Positions 31,957-40,585 of a stretch of 64,000 nucleotides of DNA are shown here, one piece after another. Below the pieces are notes generated by a model. That model made no database searches, had not been told where the DNA came from, and was given only the letters and a program-made list of their open reading frames with translations. Source of the DNA: Oscillospiraceae bacterium (GTDB taxonomy: Bacteria > Bacillota > Clostridia > Oscillospirales > Oscillospiraceae); contig JAHHRY010000005.1 in the NCBI GenBank assembly GCA_020025535.1, forward strand, positions 1 through 64,000, given 5' to 3'. Both the position numbers and the translations under genes were made by a program. The first letter of the stretch is position 1. The number at the start of each line of letters is the position of its first letter.

Positions 31957-33756
31957 TTAGTGGATTTCGTTGAGAGGCTCGATATACTGCTTTCTGCGGC
32001 GCTCCTTCTCTGCAAGATACACTTGGTCATTTCCAGCATGGATAGCACGCAGGTAATCGTAGTGATTGTGAAGGATATTCTTATCGCTTCTTGCCAGCAT
32101 CATAACCGCAATTGAGGAGCACTGGTCGGCTGCACGTTCCAGATAGGTCAGTGCTTCCATAAATACCAGACCGGTGCTGACAGAGCACACGCCCTGCTTC
32201 AGGCGGGTCGTATGGCGATCCCGCAGAATCATGACCATATCGTCAATTACCTCTTCCAGAGGCTCTATGCGTTTCGCAGCCTCATTGTCGTTATCGGCGA
32301 AGGCCCGGATGGTCAAAGACAGAATCTCATCTACCGCATCGAAAATCAGCTTCAGCTCACGCTGTGCCATATCGGAGAAATCTGCCTTATCCTCTACCAG
32401 CCGTTCGGACAGCTCCACCATATTGGTGGCATAGTCACCGATACGCTCAAAGTTAGGCACAGTCTGCATCAGCATATCCAGCTGACGGTCCTCACCTTCC
32501 GACTCGACTGCCTTGGAAAGGCCGATCAGGAAGCGGTCCGCTTTGTCTGCAAACTGATCCAGACAATCCTCATCGGTATTGATGATCTCCAGAGAAGACG
32601 GGTCATACTTACGGAGCTGGTCACAGCCACGGTGGAAGTTGGTTCTTGCAACTTCACCCATAACAGAAACCGCCTTTGTGGCCTCGTGAACAGCGACCGC
32701 AGGAGAAATGTAAAGATTGCTGTCCAGCGTCAGAAGTTCGGGATGGGGATAGTTCTCTGCCTTTTCTTCCTTCACAATGAACTTGGAAAGTGCAACCAGC
32801 TGATTGGTAAAGGGCAGCAGGACTACGGCAGTAATCAGATTAAAGCAGGTCTGGAAATCCGCAATGGAGCCGCTGTCCATCTCCCGAACCCAGAACGCTT
32901 CTCCGAACACTGCGTTATGCTGCAGGATGCTCATAACGATCATAAAGAGCACCGTACCGATGACATTGAACGCCACATGCACGATACCGGTACGCTTGGC
33001 ATCTCTGGAAGAACCAAGGAAACAGTAGAAAGCCGTAATAATACAGGTACCGATATTGATACCCATGATAATGGGATAAATCGCCGCAAAGTTCAAAGCG
33101 CCCGTTGAGGATAGTGCCTGCAGCATACTGATCGTAGCAGAAGAGCTTTGAACAAGCACGGTCAGCACCAAACCGGCAATGATACCCAGAACCGGAACCT
33201 TGCTGAATTGTTCCAGAATTGAAAGGAATGCCTCCGACTCCTCCAGGCCGCTGACGGCGCCGGTCATGCTCATCAGTCCGGTAAAAAGGATACCGAAGCC
33301 CATGAAAATGTCGCCAACCGTTTTAGAGAACTTCAGCTTCACAAACATGATTAGAATAATACCTACAATCAGTGCAATGGGAGCAAGCGTAGAGGGTTTG
33401 CAGAATTCCAGGATCATGCTGCCGTTGGACTCAATATCCATCAGGCGAACCATTTGAGCGGTGATGGTAGTGCCGATGTTAGCACCCAATACAATAGAAA
33501 CCGCCTGTTTCAGCGTCAAAACACCTGCACCGATCAGAGCAACCGCAAGGACAATGGTGGCAGTGGAACTCTGAATAACAGCCGTAACCAGCGTACCGGT
33601 AATCACACCAATCAGCACATTGCCAGTTACTTTTTCGAGGACGCGCTTCAGCGCAGCGCCGGAACTGTTCTTCAGGCCGTCACCCATCAGTTCGATGCCG
33701 TAAAGGAACATTGCCAGTCCGCCGAAAAGTTTGATAATGGAAAATATATCCATCAT
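31957..33756 (-). CDS. Na+/phosphate cotransporter with C-terminal PhoU-like domain
   Basis: The 599-residue protein has the duplicated Na/Pi cotransporter core. The two inverted repeats show the signature QSSTATIVLAVALIGAG and LVQSSSATISMLQAL. A hydrophilic C-terminal half (about 345-599) of four-helix PhoU-like bundles contains QLRKYDPSS and LNRIGDYATN-like segments. The core imports phosphate with sodium, and the PhoU part may sense or regulate. GGGAG lies 6 bases before the ATG. Its promoter carries a Pho-box-like direct repeat. Confidence 0.92.
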   Translation of the reverse strand: MMDIFSIIKLFGGLAMFLYGIELMGDGLKNSSGAALKRVLEKVTGNVLIGVITGTLVTAVIQSSTATIVLAVALIGAGVLTLKQAVSIVLGANIGTTITAQMVRLMDIESNGSMILEFCKPSTLAPIALIVGIILIMFVKLKFSKTVGDIFMGFGILFTGLMSMTGAVSGLEESEAFLSILEQFSKVPVLGIIAGLVLTVLVQSSSATISMLQALSSTGALNFAAIYPIIMGINIGTCIITAFYCFLGSSRDAKRTGIVHVAFNVIGTVLFMIVMSILQHNAVFGEAFWVREMDSGSIADFQTCFNLITAVVLLPFTNQLVALSKFIVKEEKAENYPHPELLTLDSNLYISPAVAVHEATKAVSVMGEVARTNFHRGCDQLRKYDPSSLEIINTDEDCLDQFADKADRFLIGLSKAVESEGEDRQLDMLMQTVPNFERIGDYATNMVELSERLVEDKADFSDMAQRELKLIFDAVDEILSLTIRAFADNDNEAAKRIEPLEEVIDDMVMILRDRHTTRLKQGVCSVSTGLVFMEALTYLERAADQCSSIAVMMLARSDKNILHNHYDYLRAIHAGNDQVYLAEKERRRKQYIEPLNEIH

Positions 33757-33804
33757 GCCAGCTCCCTTTTATCTATTTGCAGTACATTGACTCACATAGC
33801 TACA

Positions 33805-33827
33805 ATTATATGTGAATGGGATGTAAA
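33805..33827 (-). promoter_or_regulatory. Promoter with Pho-box-like direct repeats
   Basis: Reading the minus strand, TTTACA (33827-33822), five bases, TTCACA (33816-33811) and then TATAAT (33810-33805) follow one another. Direct repeats of TTxACA every 11 bases next to a -10 are the form of Gram-positive PhoP boxes. The downstream gene is a phosphate transporter. Confidence 0.5.
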
Positions 33828-33872
33828 AGTATAGTCACAAATTCGACAAAATTTTTCATTTAAACAAAAATT

Positions 33873-34313
33873 TTATGCATTATCTGTTGAACCGAAGCCG
33901 CCCTGACCACGCTGCGTATCTGTAAGCTGATCCACTTCCTCGTATGGCAGCATCAAAACGGGGGTTATAACCAGCTGGGCAATCCGATCACCGCTGACAA
34001 TGGTCTGAGGCTCTTCTCCATGGTTGTAAAGCACTACCGTAACCGGTCCGCGGTAATCACTGTCGATCACGCCCACCTTGTTGGCAGGTGCCAGTCCCCG
34101 TTTACAGGCAAGACCGCTCCGCGCATACACAAGTCCGGCACAGCCTCTTGGCACTTCAACGGCAATTCCTGTAGAGATCCAGGCAGTCTCGCCCGGTGCA
34201 ATTACCACATCTTCGTCCACACAGGCATACAGATCTGCACCGGCAGCTTCTGCGGTTCCATAGGTAGGCAGTTTCGCATCGGAGCGGAGCTTTTTTACAC
34301 GAATCGTATTCAT
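33873..34313 (-). CDS. dut: dUTP diphosphatase
   Basis: The 146-residue protein carries the five trimeric dUTPase motifs: AAGADLYAC, the strand VPRGCAGLVYARSGLA, NKVGVIDSDYRG, GDRIAQLVI and the C-terminal arm RGQGGFGST. It hydrolyses dUTP to dUMP, keeping uracil out of DNA and feeding dTMP synthesis. It overlaps the nrdG stop by four bases, so it is translationally coupled. Confidence 0.96.
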   Translation of the reverse strand: MNTIRVKKLRSDAKLPTYGTAEAAGADLYACVDEDVVIAPGETAWISTGIAVEVPRGCAGLVYARSGLACKRGLAPANKVGVIDSDYRGPVTVVLYNHGEEPQTIVSGDRIAQLVITPVLMLPYEEVDQLTDTQRGQGGFGSTDNA

Positions 34314-34861
34314 CCTTTTAATCCCCTTCCATTCCCCTGCCAGTCCTCCCAGAGGACAATTTCACCTTTTTTGAGAGATTCCGGTACGTTGATAATTCTC
34401 TGATTGGAGGACCCCCGGAATCGCAGGGAAAGATTCTTCTTTTCTTCTATAAACGGACCATCCACCAGGACGTCCAGATAACTGACAAACTCTCTCGTCA
34501 CTTCGGGGTCACCCAGACGGCCTGCCAGAATATCCCGGTCAAACAGGTATCCGGAAAATGCCCAGATGGATTTCTCCGGATATTTTTTCTTAACCTGCCG
34601 AAGGAACTTAACCAGTTCAGGCTGGTTCTGAGGTTCAAACGGCTCGCCGCCCAGCAAAGTGAGTCCCTGTACATACACAGGAGCCAGCATTTCAAGGATT
34701 CTGTCAGCTACCTCCTGCGTAAACGGCTCTCCATAAGAAAAATCCCATGCGACCTCGTTAAAACACCCCTTGCACCGGTGGGTACAGCCGGAAACAAACA
34801 GGCTCACCCGCACACCCGGGCCATTGGCTATGTCGCAGTTTTTGATTGTGGCGTAATTCAT
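34310..34861 (-). CDS. nrdG: Anaerobic ribonucleotide reductase activating protein
   Basis: The 183-residue radical-SAM enzyme has the NrdG-type cluster CTHRCKGC (C-x3-C-x2-C) within VSLFVSGCTHRCKGCFN. GGEPFEPQN follows. It uses SAM and a [4Fe-4S] cluster to make the glycyl radical of NrdD. No nrdD gene is in the window. It overlaps both neighbours by four bases, and pairing with dut makes nucleotide-metabolism sense. Confidence 0.94.
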   Translation of the reverse strand: MNYATIKNCDIANGPGVRVSLFVSGCTHRCKGCFNEVAWDFSYGEPFTQEVADRILEMLAPVYVQGLTLLGGEPFEPQNQPELVKFLRQVKKKYPEKSIWAFSGYLFDRDILAGRLGDPEVTREFVSYLDVLVDGPFIEEKKNLSLRFRGSSNQRIINVPESLKKGEIVLWEDWQGNGRGLKG

Positions 34862-35799
34862 TCTCTATCCTCCAAAACACGCTCTAAGAACGCCGTTACC
34901 AGAGAACGGTATTCCTTCTCCGCTTTCAGATAACTGACAGCGTGTCCTGCACCTTCTACCAGCAGCAGCTCTTTTTTTGCGGTGCAGGCTTCGTAGCTTC
35001 TCTTCGTCATGTCGCACGGCACGAAATCGTCAGCCAGGCCATGAATCAGAACTACGGGCAGTTTACTATGTGCCAGTGTCCGTATACTGCTTTTCTCCCA
35101 GAGGCCGAATCCCGCAAAAACTCTTGCAAACAAAGCGGTAGCCCAAATAAACGGCCATGCCGGAACGTGAGTTTGCTGCTTAAACACTTTGGATATAATC
35201 TCTCCGGGAGAAGTAAAGCCGCAGTCAGCAACGATTCCCCGGGAATTTTTCGGCAGTTCCTCATCCGCCATAAACATAACCGTGGCGGCACCCATGGAAA
35301 GGCCGTTATAAATCAGGGGATATTCTCCGAACTTCTGGTTGTGATACTGTGCCCACTCCAGCATATCCCTGCTTTCCTTCACGCCGAATGTGATGAACTT
35401 TCCCTCACTTGTTCCATGGGCACGATGGTCGGGCATCAAAAGGTTCATCCCCATCTCGTGGTAGTAGTCGAAGATCATGGAAAAATCCACCAGACTGCCG
35501 CTGTGATACCCATGAACCAGCAGAACCGTACCTCTGGGATTTTCCGCAGGCACCCAAAGCGCATGAAGCTTCAGGCCATCCCGGCTCATGATATAATGAT
35601 CCTGCGCATGATGTGCAAGCAGCCATTCATGTCCGTCTTTAATCAGGCTTCTGTACTTATAGTAGTAGGAATGTTCGTCATCTGCCTCTTTTAACCAATC
35701 CGGCTCCTTTCGCCGGGAACACGCGGCAAAAAAGGTGTATCCGCCGACTCCCAAACAAAAAGCAAGTATAATCGCAATTACAATCAAAACAGCACCCAT
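34858..35799 (-). CDS. Membrane-anchored alpha/beta hydrolase
   Basis: The 313-residue protein has an N-terminal membrane helix (about 2-26) and an alpha/beta hydrolase domain. The features are LLVHGYHSGS (oxyanion region), DHRAHGTSEG, the nucleophile in NGLSMGA, an Asp in HGLADDFVP and the His in GAGHAVSYL. The family includes esterases and peptidases, and the substrate is unknown. It is the first gene of the unit with nrdG and dut by four-base overlaps, though a functional link is not obvious. Confidence 0.82.
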   Translation of the reverse strand: MGAVLIVIAIILAFCLGVGGYTFFAACSRRKEPDWLKEADDEHSYYYKYRSLIKDGHEWLLAHHAQDHYIMSRDGLKLHALWVPAENPRGTVLLVHGYHSGSLVDFSMIFDYYHEMGMNLLMPDHRAHGTSEGKFITFGVKESRDMLEWAQYHNQKFGEYPLIYNGLSMGAATVMFMADEELPKNSRGIVADCGFTSPGEIISKVFKQQTHVPAWPFIWATALFARVFAGFGLWEKSSIRTLAHSKLPVVLIHGLADDFVPCDMTKRSYEACTAKKELLLVEGAGHAVSYLKAEKEYRSLVTAFLERVLEDRE

Positions 35800-35988
35800 A
35801 TTAAACCCTTCTTTCTAATGGGAAGTGTGCCCATTTTTCTGCTGTCCAGTACATCCATAAGTGTTCATGCCGCGGATAATGCACATCCTGATACAACTGC
35901 GTCAATTTATGTCTTTCATTGTAACACATATCCAACTCCCCCGCAACGGAGTTTACAAAAATGTTACAGCAACTACAATGTGTATCTC

Positions 35989-36016
35989 TTGTCTTTTTTC
36001 ATAAGATTGCTATAAT
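35989..36016 (+). promoter_or_regulatory. Promoter of the TIGR04255 gene
   Basis: TTGTCT (35989-35994) and TATAAT (36011-36016) are 16 bases apart. Confidence 0.55.
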
Positions 36017-36046
36017 AGTAATATTATAAGGATGCGAGGGATGACT

Positions 36047-36835
36047 ATGTTTTCACAAGAACCGCATTGTCGGTATCATGCAAATCAATTGGGAGAAGTG
36101 ATCTGCCAGATCCGTTTTCCGGAGATTTTGACCATTGAAGCCAATGTCCCCGTAGATTTTCAGGAGGCCATTCGTTCAGAGTTTCCCATTTATTCCCTGA
36201 TGAAGGAATCCCCTGCTCCGACACTGGTAGGTACACCTGGAAATCTTACATTGCAAAACACCCCCCAGATCAACAATTACCAGTTTGTTAGTGCAGATGG
36301 TATGTGGCGTGTTAACCTCACCAGCAAGTTTATTTCTCTTGCCTGCGCTAACTACACCAGTTGGGATGCGTTTGCACAGAAACTGGATAAGCCTCTGGCA
36401 GCCTTTATTCAGATTTACCATCCTGCATTTTGGGAGCGGATTGGTCTTCGTTATCTGAACTTTATCTCCAGGAAGGCACTGCATCTGGAGAATGTCCCCT
36501 TCCGCCAGCTGATCAATTCCCGGTATCTGGGACTTCTGGCTGACGAAGAAGTTCAGGAAGCCGCAACCACCCGCTGCAGCGTGGATGCAGAAATGGCCAT
36601 CCGCGGCGGATGCAGACTGAAGATTCATGCAGGCCCCGGTATGGTCAAGCGAAACGGTCAGTCGGATAACGAAGTGAAATTCATCTTTGATCAGGATCTG
36701 TTCACCGTCGGCAACCAGCTGCCCGTCAATCTGACTACCGGTGCACTGCAGACCCTGCATTCTCAGGCCTACGCCGTATTCCGCGGTGCCATAACCGACA
36801 CGCTCCACAATGCTATGGAGCCCGAAACTATCTAA
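36047..36835 (+). CDS. TIGR04255-family protein
   Basis: The 262-residue soluble protein shows the family's patterns: an early strand GEVICQIRFPEI, then a FVSADGMWRVNLTSKFISLACANYTSW segment and ERIGLRYLNFI. TIGR04255 proteins are found sporadically in bacteria and have no established function. The start is placed at 36047 because GAGGG lies 6 bases before it; in-frame ATGs at 36032 and 36041 are too close to or upstream of that site. The zinc peptidase gene follows by 11 bases. Confidence 0.78.
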   Translation: MFSQEPHCRYHANQLGEVICQIRFPEILTIEANVPVDFQEAIRSEFPIYSLMKESPAPTLVGTPGNLTLQNTPQINNYQFVSADGMWRVNLTSKFISLACANYTSWDAFAQKLDKPLAAFIQIYHPAFWERIGLRYLNFISRKALHLENVPFRQLINSRYLGLLADEEVQEAATTRCSVDAEMAIRGGCRLKIHAGPGMVKRNGQSDNEVKFIFDQDLFTVGNQLPVNLTTGALQTLHSQAYAVFRGAITDTLHNAMEPETI

Positions 36836-36846
36836 GGAGTTACGCT

Positions 36847-37560
36847 ATGTTATATTTTGATTGGACGTATATCTATCTCGTGCTTCCATGCGTCATTTTC
36901 GCCATGTGGGCCAGTGCCAATGTCAACAGCACTTTTAAAAAGTATTCTAATCAGTATTCTTCCCGGGGACTTACCGGAGCCGAAGCCGCTCAGCAGGTTC
37001 TTGCGGCAAACGGCATCCACGATGTGCGTATCGAACGCATCAGCGGCAGCCTGACAGACCACTACGATCCCAGAACCAATGTGATCCGCCTGTCTGACTC
37101 CGTCTACGACAACACCTCCACCGGTGCCATCGGCGTTGCCTGCCACGAAGCCGGTCATGCAGTGCAGTACGCGCAGCAGTATTTCCCCATTAAGATCCGT
37201 ACAGCCATCATCCCCATCACCAATATCGGCTCCAAGCTGGCAATGCCTTTGATTCTGCTCGGCCTGCTGTTTGGTGCTCTGGTACACTACTCGTACGCTA
37301 TGGTCTATGCAGGCATTGCCTGCTTCGGTCTGTCCCTTGTGTTCCAGCTCGTAACGCTGCCTGTAGAATTTGATGCCAGCCATCGGGCAATTGTCGCCAT
37401 TGAAAAAGGCGGACTGCTTACCGACAACGAGCTGAACGGCGCTAAAAAGACCCTGCGTGCTGCCGCAATGACCTATGTTGCCGCTACCGCTGTCGCTCTG
37501 GCTCAGCTGTTGAGACTGCTGGTGATTTTCGGCGGTGTCGGCCGCAGAAATGACGATTAA
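36847..37560 (+). CDS. Integral-membrane zinc metallopeptidase (YugP-like)
   Basis: The 237-residue protein has an N-terminal membrane helix, a zinc site in CHEAGHAVQYA (residues about 98-108), two further helices and a C-terminal helix. EFDASHRAI supplies the later conserved region. It matches the neutral zinc metallopeptidase family PF04298 (YugP), whose role is unclear. A ribosome site AAGGAG lies 7 bases before the ATG. It is probably co-transcribed with the TIGR04255 gene and closed by the next terminator. Confidence 0.9.
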   Translation: MLYFDWTYIYLVLPCVIFAMWASANVNSTFKKYSNQYSSRGLTGAEAAQQVLAANGIHDVRIERISGSLTDHYDPRTNVIRLSDSVYDNTSTGAIGVACHEAGHAVQYAQQYFPIKIRTAIIPITNIGSKLAMPLILLGLLFGALVHYSYAMVYAGIACFGLSLVFQLVTLPVEFDASHRAIVAIEKGGLLTDNELNGAKKTLRAAAMTYVAATAVALAQLLRLLVIFGGVGRRNDD

Positions 37561-37593
37561 TCTACAGAAAAGTCATAAAATTCGCAACATTTT

Positions 37594-37626
37594 CCGCCCC
37601 GGGATTGACTTCCGGGGCGGTTTTTT
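37594..37626 (+). terminator. Intrinsic terminator
   Basis: CCGCCCCGG (37594-37602) pairs with CCGGGGCGG (37612-37620), then TTTTTT. It ends the peptidase gene. Confidence 0.9.
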
Positions 37627-37726
37627 GTATACTATGACGGTATGACATTATATTAGCTGCCATGGCGGTTTCCGAAACCCCGGCAAATCCAAATATTTGA
37701 CACTGTTTTAGAAAGAGGATTCAATC

Positions 37727-39010
37727 ATGGATGAAATTCAGTCAATGTATCAAAACATGGGCTTGTCCCCTGCTGTTTATCAATTCGGTGAAAAGGCGCT
37801 GGAAGGCTTGAAGGAACGCTTCGCCGCCATCGACCAGATTGCTGAATACAATCAGGCCAAGGTGCTCTCCGCAATGCAGAAGAACCGTGTTTCCGCTACC
37901 TGCTTTGCTGCGACAACCGGTTACGGCTACGATGACGAAGGCCGTGACAAAATGGAACGTGTCTATGCCGACGTATTCCATACCGAAGCCGCACTGGTTC
38001 GCCCGCAGATTACCTGCGGCACCCACGCCCTGACCGTTGCCCTTTCTGCCAACCTGCTTCCCGGTGACGAGCTTCTCTCTCCTGTGGGTCTGCCCTATGA
38101 CACCCTTCAGGAGGTCATTGGCATCCGTCCCAGTCCCTGTTCTCTGGCAGAGTATGGTGTTGCCTATCGGCAGGTTGATTTGCTGAGCGACGGTACTTTT
38201 GACTACGAAGGCATCCGTGCCGCCATCAACGAGAAAACCAAGCTGGTGACCATCCAGCGTTCCAAGGGCTACGCCACACGTCCTACCTTCTCCGTCAAGC
38301 AGATCGGTGAGCTGATTGCCTTCTGCAAATCCGTCAAGCCCGACGTGATCTGCATGGTGGATAACTGTTACGGAGAGTTCGTAGAAACCATCGAGCCTTC
38401 CGATGTAGGCGCAGATATGGTGGTTGGTTCTCTTATCAAGAACCCCGGCGGCGGACTGGCTCCTATCGGCGGTTATATCTGTGGTACCGAAAAGTGCGTC
38501 AGCCGCTGTGCATTCCGCCTTTCCGCTCCCGGCCTCGGTCAGGAGGTAGGCGCCAATCTGGGTCTCATGACCAGTCTGTTCCAGGGCTTCTTCCTGGCTC
38601 CCACCGTGGTTGCAGGAGCAGAGAAAGGCGCTATTTTTGCCGCAAGCCTGTATGAGTCTCTGGGATTCCGCTGTGTCCCCAGTGCAAAAGAGGTCCGTCA
38701 CGACATCATTCAGGCCGTGGAACTGGGCAGCGAAGCCGGCATGATTGCCTTCTGCAAGGGCATTCAGGAGGCTGCTCCCGTAGATTCCTTTGCAGCCCCC
38801 ATCCCCGGAGATATGCCCGGTTATGACAGTCAGGTCATCATGGCTGCCGGTGCTTTTGTTCAGGGTTCTTCCATCGAGCTGTCCGCTGACGGCCCCATTC
38901 GTGCTCCTTATGCCGTCTATTTCCAGGGCGGCCTGACCTGGTATCACGCAAAGCTGGGCATCCTCATGAGCCTGCAGGAAATGGTGAACGCCGGTCTGGC
39001 AACACTTTGA
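37727..39010 (+). CDS. PLP-dependent methionine gamma-lyase-family protein (aluminium-resistance type, YnbB-like)
   Basis: The 427-residue enzyme matches the YnbB/Alum_res family: a SATCFAATTGYGYDDEGRD segment, RPQITCGTHALTVAL, VTIQRSKGYA, VDNCYGEF and the PLP lysine in GSLIKNPGGG. The family is annotated from aluminium resistance, but the chemistry is that of Cys/Met C-S lyases and the real substrate is unknown. GAAAGAGG lies about 10 bases before the ATG. A bidirectional terminator follows. Confidence 0.9.
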   Translation: MDEIQSMYQNMGLSPAVYQFGEKALEGLKERFAAIDQIAEYNQAKVLSAMQKNRVSATCFAATTGYGYDDEGRDKMERVYADVFHTEAALVRPQITCGTHALTVALSANLLPGDELLSPVGLPYDTLQEVIGIRPSPCSLAEYGVAYRQVDLLSDGTFDYEGIRAAINEKTKLVTIQRSKGYATRPTFSVKQIGELIAFCKSVKPDVICMVDNCYGEFVETIEPSDVGADMVVGSLIKNPGGGLAPIGGYICGTEKCVSRCAFRLSAPGLGQEVGANLGLMTSLFQGFFLAPTVVAGAEKGAIFAASLYESLGFRCVPSAKEVRHDIIQAVELGSEAGMIAFCKGIQEAAPVDSFAAPIPGDMPGYDSQVIMAAGAFVQGSSIELSADGPIRAPYAVYFQGGLTWYHAKLGILMSLQEMVNAGLATL

Positions 39011-39022
39011 TTTCTCAATACG

Positions 39023-39057
39023 AAAACCCCCGAAGATCATAGATCTTCGGGGGTTTT
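39023..39057. terminator. Bidirectional terminator overlapping the GIY-YIG gene end
   Basis: AAAACCCCCGAAGATC (39023-39038) pairs with GATCTTCGGGGGTTTT (39042-39057). It ends the converging YnbB-like and GIY-YIG genes. The GIY-YIG stop codon (39037-39039) lies inside it. Confidence 0.88.
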
Positions 39058-39312
39058 TGAATCAATCAATGATAATTTTTCCGATCGTTTCATAGCTTTG
39101 ACTTCCAGCTCACGGCGAAGGGCATGGGATTTGTCCTCCAGCTCTTCCTGATATACCAGTTCCAGAGGTCCGCGGCCGCGGGTATACTTCGCTCCTTTTC
39201 CGGCACGGTGCGCCGCCAGTCGGCGTTCCACATCATCGGTAATTCCGGTGTACAGCGTACCGTCACCGCAGCGAAGAATGTATAAATACCATTTTTTCAC
39301 TTCTTTATCCAT
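39037..39312 (-). CDS. GIY-YIG nuclease-family protein
   Basis: The 91-residue protein is a single GIY-YIG domain: WYLYILRCGDGTLYTGIT, then RRLAAHRAGKGAKYTRGRGP and a conserved Glu in ALRRELEVK. These small YhbQ/SLX1-like proteins are thought to act on DNA or RNA, and the function is open. Its last codons are within the terminator stem, so termination and translation end together. It lies 6 bases after the membrane-protein gene stop. Confidence 0.88.
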   Translation of the reverse strand: MDKEVKKWYLYILRCGDGTLYTGITDDVERRLAAHRAGKGAKYTRGRGPLELVYQEELEDKSHALRRELEVKAMKRSEKLSLIDSKTPEDL

Positions 39313-39318
39313 AATGCA

Positions 39319-39834
39319 TCAATGCCCGAAAGGATATTTGCGTCTGCCGATATTTTTCCGTCCCAAAATCCGATCCATCAGGATGAAAATCAGGTTACCC
39401 ATCATGATCATAACAATCAGCATTACTTTTCCCAGCTCAGCATAATCCTCTGCAATCTGGTCCATGCCGAACAGCTTGAGCAATATGGTGTACATCACGG
39501 CGATCACACCGTTGAACAGCAGCAGCTTCCAGAGCCAGGAGAGCTTTGCCCGATCCAGTCTGGGCTTCACAATGGGGTAGTACCCCAGAAACAGGAAAAT
39601 AGCCGCAGCCTCTTTATCCGGGTCCAGCAGCAGTGCCAAAAACGCAACCGCTCCATACCACGCCCAGGCGATACGAGACCCGCAGATTTTTTGGACAAGC
39701 TGCACCATGAAGATGCAAAGCATCGGACAGATAAAAGTAGACGAAGGCAGCAGCCCTCCTGCACAGATGATTACCACTGCCAGGGCTGCCAGTACGCCGC
39801 CCAGTGCAATTTCTTTTGCCGAATTGTGCTTCAT
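39319..39834 (-). CDS. Multi-span membrane protein of unknown function
   Basis: The start at 39834 has TGAGGG 5 bases upstream. The 171-residue protein begins MKHNSAKEIALGGVLAAL, a beginning common in ECF-type substrate-binding (S) components and related membrane proteins. It has about five membrane helices and short loops. The C-terminus is basic (GRKNIGRRKY). I cannot assign a ligand. It is probably co-transcribed with the GIY-YIG gene. Confidence 0.7.
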   Translation of the reverse strand: MKHNSAKEIALGGVLAALAVVIICAGGLLPSSTFICPMLCIFMVQLVQKICGSRIAWAWYGAVAFLALLLDPDKEAAAIFLFLGYYPIVKPRLDRAKLSWLWKLLLFNGVIAVMYTILLKLFGMDQIAEDYAELGKVMLIVMIMMGNLIFILMDRILGRKNIGRRKYPFGH

Positions 39835-39911
39835 AGAATCCCTCAGTCCAGTAAATGATAATCTGCCCTTATTATAGGGCATTTACGTCACCTTGGCAAT
39901 GTCTTTTTTCG

Positions 39912-39940
39912 TTGACAGTCCATCCGATATAGGGTATTAT
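39912..39940 (+). promoter_or_regulatory. Promoter of the thioesterase gene
   Basis: TTGACA (39912-39917) and TATTAT (39935-39940) are 17 bases apart. Confidence 0.7.
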
Positions 39941-39977
39941 GAAAACAGAACAAATTGATACCAAGAAAGGATAACTT

Positions 39978-40364
39978 ATGGAAATTACAGTTGGTATGAA
40001 GGGTGAAGTGTCCACTCTGGCCGAGCGTGAGGACACCGCAGCAGAAGTTGGTTCCGGTTCTCTGCTGGTATACGCCACTCCCTGCATGGTCGCTCTGATG
40101 GAAGGAGCCGCCTGTGAGGCCATCGCAGAGGCTTTGGACGAATCTCAGACCACCGTGGGTACTGCTCTGAACATCGAACACATCTCTGCCACTCCTGTGG
40201 GCATGGAGGTTCGTGCCGAAGCAGAAGTCACAGCCGTAGAAGGAAAGGTTATTACCTTCTCCGTACACGCCTACGACGAGGCAGGTGAAATCGGCAAAGG
40301 TATCCACAAACGCGTAATTGTTTCCAGTCAGCGCTTTTTGGATAAGGCCTACAGCAAGCTTTGA
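39978..40364 (+). CDS. Hotdog-fold thioesterase (FlK-like)
   Basis: The 128-residue protein has the hotdog helix VYATPCMVALMEGAAC. The residues T34, E42 and H68 (in NIEHISATP) match in spacing the Thr-Glu-His triad of fluoroacetyl-CoA thioesterase FlK. Fluoroacetate is not a likely substrate in this setting; many gut bacteria carry such proteins, which probably hydrolyse small acyl-CoAs. AAAGGA lies 7 bases before the ATG. It is a single-gene unit. Confidence 0.85.
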   Translation: MEITVGMKGEVSTLAEREDTAAEVGSGSLLVYATPCMVALMEGAACEAIAEALDESQTTVGTALNIEHISATPVGMEVRAEAEVTAVEGKVITFSVHAYDEAGEIGKGIHKRVIVSSQRFLDKAYSKL

Positions 40365-40434
40365 TTCTGCCTTTTCGCAGTTTGGAGTTTCTCTGTGAAG
40401 CTGGTCTCCGCGGCGAATACTTCATTGCACAATC

Positions 40435-40474
40435 AAAAAGGTCTGCTGTCTGTTTTTACAGACGGCAGACCTTT
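40435..40474. terminator. Terminator between converging genes
   Basis: AAAAGGTCTGC.GTCTGT pairs with ACAGAC.GCAGACCTTTT around TTTTT. It serves the thioesterase gene and possibly the SH3b gene on the other strand. Confidence 0.75.
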
Positions 40475-40585
40475 TCTTTAATTTCTGCATTGATTACGCC
40501 AAACAAAACCCCACTTGCCGTTCAGCTGTCTACACTGTCCGACAAGTGGAGTTTGCTTATAAAACCAGGATCGGGATATCGTCTG

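Noticed and set aside
37742..39040. Minus-strand open frame of 432 codons
   Set aside because: It is the shadow of the YnbB-like lyase gene on the other strand. The plus-strand product has clear PLP-enzyme motifs.
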